Shown here: piece after piece, positions 63,674 to 64,000 of the stretch
How the letters are laid out: every line of letters starts with the position of its first letter
Numbering within the stretch: the stretch's first letter is position 1
Assembly (NCBI RefSeq): GCF_050563545.1
Contig: NZ_JBNXUM010000007.1
Span: 186,001 to 250,000, forward strand
Reading direction: 5' to 3'
DNA length: 64,000 bases
Source of the DNA: Falsiroseomonas sp050563545
Lineage (GTDB): Bacteria > Pseudomonadota > Alphaproteobacteria > Acetobacterales > Acetobacteraceae
The notes under the pieces: model-generated
Seen by the model: the letters and a program-made list of their open reading frames with translations, nothing else
Databases searched by the model: none
Told to the model about the DNA's origin: nothing
Translations under genes and position numbers: made by a program

Positions 63674-64000
63674 GCAGTGGGGACCTTGGCCTCGGTGGTG
63701 ACTGCGACAAGGGATGTCTCGGAGAGTATGCTGGCTAGCTTTCGCATGTCCCCCGGCCGAGGAATGCCCACTAGGAATACCTGGCCGGTTTCATCATCGA
63801 AGACGACGTCCAGCACTCTGTCTGACGGGTCCAGCGCCCGGTCGAATGCTGCGAACCGCTGATGACCGAGGGGCGTCAGCATTGCTAGCCGCTGGTTATC
63901 GCTGCCGCGGAGCAACCTGGATTGCGGTGCACGGCCGTCGAACGGGTCAGCGACAAGGCAGTCTATCAGTCCATCCAAGCGTAGCAGTTGAGGGGCGAGG
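63670..64000 (-). CDS. Protein cut by the window edge, first visible gene of the helicase operon
   Basis: The frame is open to the last base of the window, so the N-terminus is missing and about 109 residues are seen. It ends with an ATGA overlap with the helicase gene. The visible part reads LIDCLVADPFDGRAPQSR, LGHQRFAAFDRALD, VLDVVFDDETGQVFLVGIPRPGDMRKLASILSE, probably a small alpha/beta domain. No family is recognised. Its coupling to the helicase suggests a third component of that system. Confidence 0.6.
   Translation of the reverse strand, partial: LAPQLLRLDGLIDCLVADPFDGRAPQSRLLRGSDNQRLAMLTPLGHQRFAAFDRALDPSDRVLDVVFDDETGQVFLVGIPRPGDMRKLASILSETSLVAVTTEAKVPTA

Overview
The window is very GC-rich DNA from an alphaproteobacterium, most likely of the Acetobacteraceae (Roseomonas-like). 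This rests on the codon usage, the recF-gyrB neighbourhood, a DUF1194 protein and WbsX-type glycan genes. The assignment is an inference and no rRNA gene is present to confirm it. I saw no tRNA, rRNA or CRISPR array.

Left part, 1-30.4 kb, chromosomal in character. 1-6.4 kb holds a truncated glycosyltransferase, a small membrane-anchored protein, two ABC exporter half-transporters and an HlyD-type adaptor, which together look like a heterodimeric type I secretion machine. 6.5-16.8 kb is a surface-glycan locus: dTDP-rhamnose synthesis (rmlC, rmlB and an in-frame rmlD-rmlA fusion), a giant three-module glycosyltransferase, a small protein sharing its repeat, a family-2-like glycosyltransferase and a WbsX/GH99-like protein. 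16.8-22 kb is a minus-strand sugar-uptake operon (binding protein, two permeases, two Gfo/Idh/MocA dehydrogenases) with no ATPase gene. 22-26 kb has an EthD-like protein, a GMC oxidoreductase, an SDR and a DUF1194 protein. 26-30.4 kb has a FitA/VapC-type toxin-antitoxin pair with a clear operator, then recF and gyrB.

Right part, 30.4-64 kb, looks like an accessory island that starts directly after gyrB. It has lower GC, many unknown genes, an IS5-family insertion and a ModA-like pseudogene. It contains three notable blocks. (1) 34.2-43.8 kb: a minus-strand set of a caspase-like peptidase, a trypsin-like zymogen and a lipoprotein, coupled by ATGA overlaps, followed by a CpXC/HExxH metallopeptidase. 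Divergent from it are a Tat-type lipoprotein amidohydrolase and a secreted unknown. This looks like an uncharacterised envelope proteolysis system. (2) 44.1-50.7 kb: a four-gene coupled operon (Gly-rich small protein, PfkB-nucleoside deoxyribosyltransferase fusion, QueC-like enzyme, SagB-like nitroreductase), near an OGG-like DNA glycosylase and a dGTPase. The common theme is guanine/deazaguanine chemistry, and the block recalls the QueC/OGG accessory genes of type IV CBASS without a cyclase. (3) 50.9-64 kb: a defence-like stretch with a GIY-YIG/T5orf172 protein, a PGN_0703-like nuclease, a two-gene cassette bracketed by 16-bp direct repeats, an HNH nuclease, a coiled-coil MSGPK protein and a 2090-residue zinc-ribbon/pseudokinase/SF1 helicase/nuclease. 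The last gene runs off the right edge.
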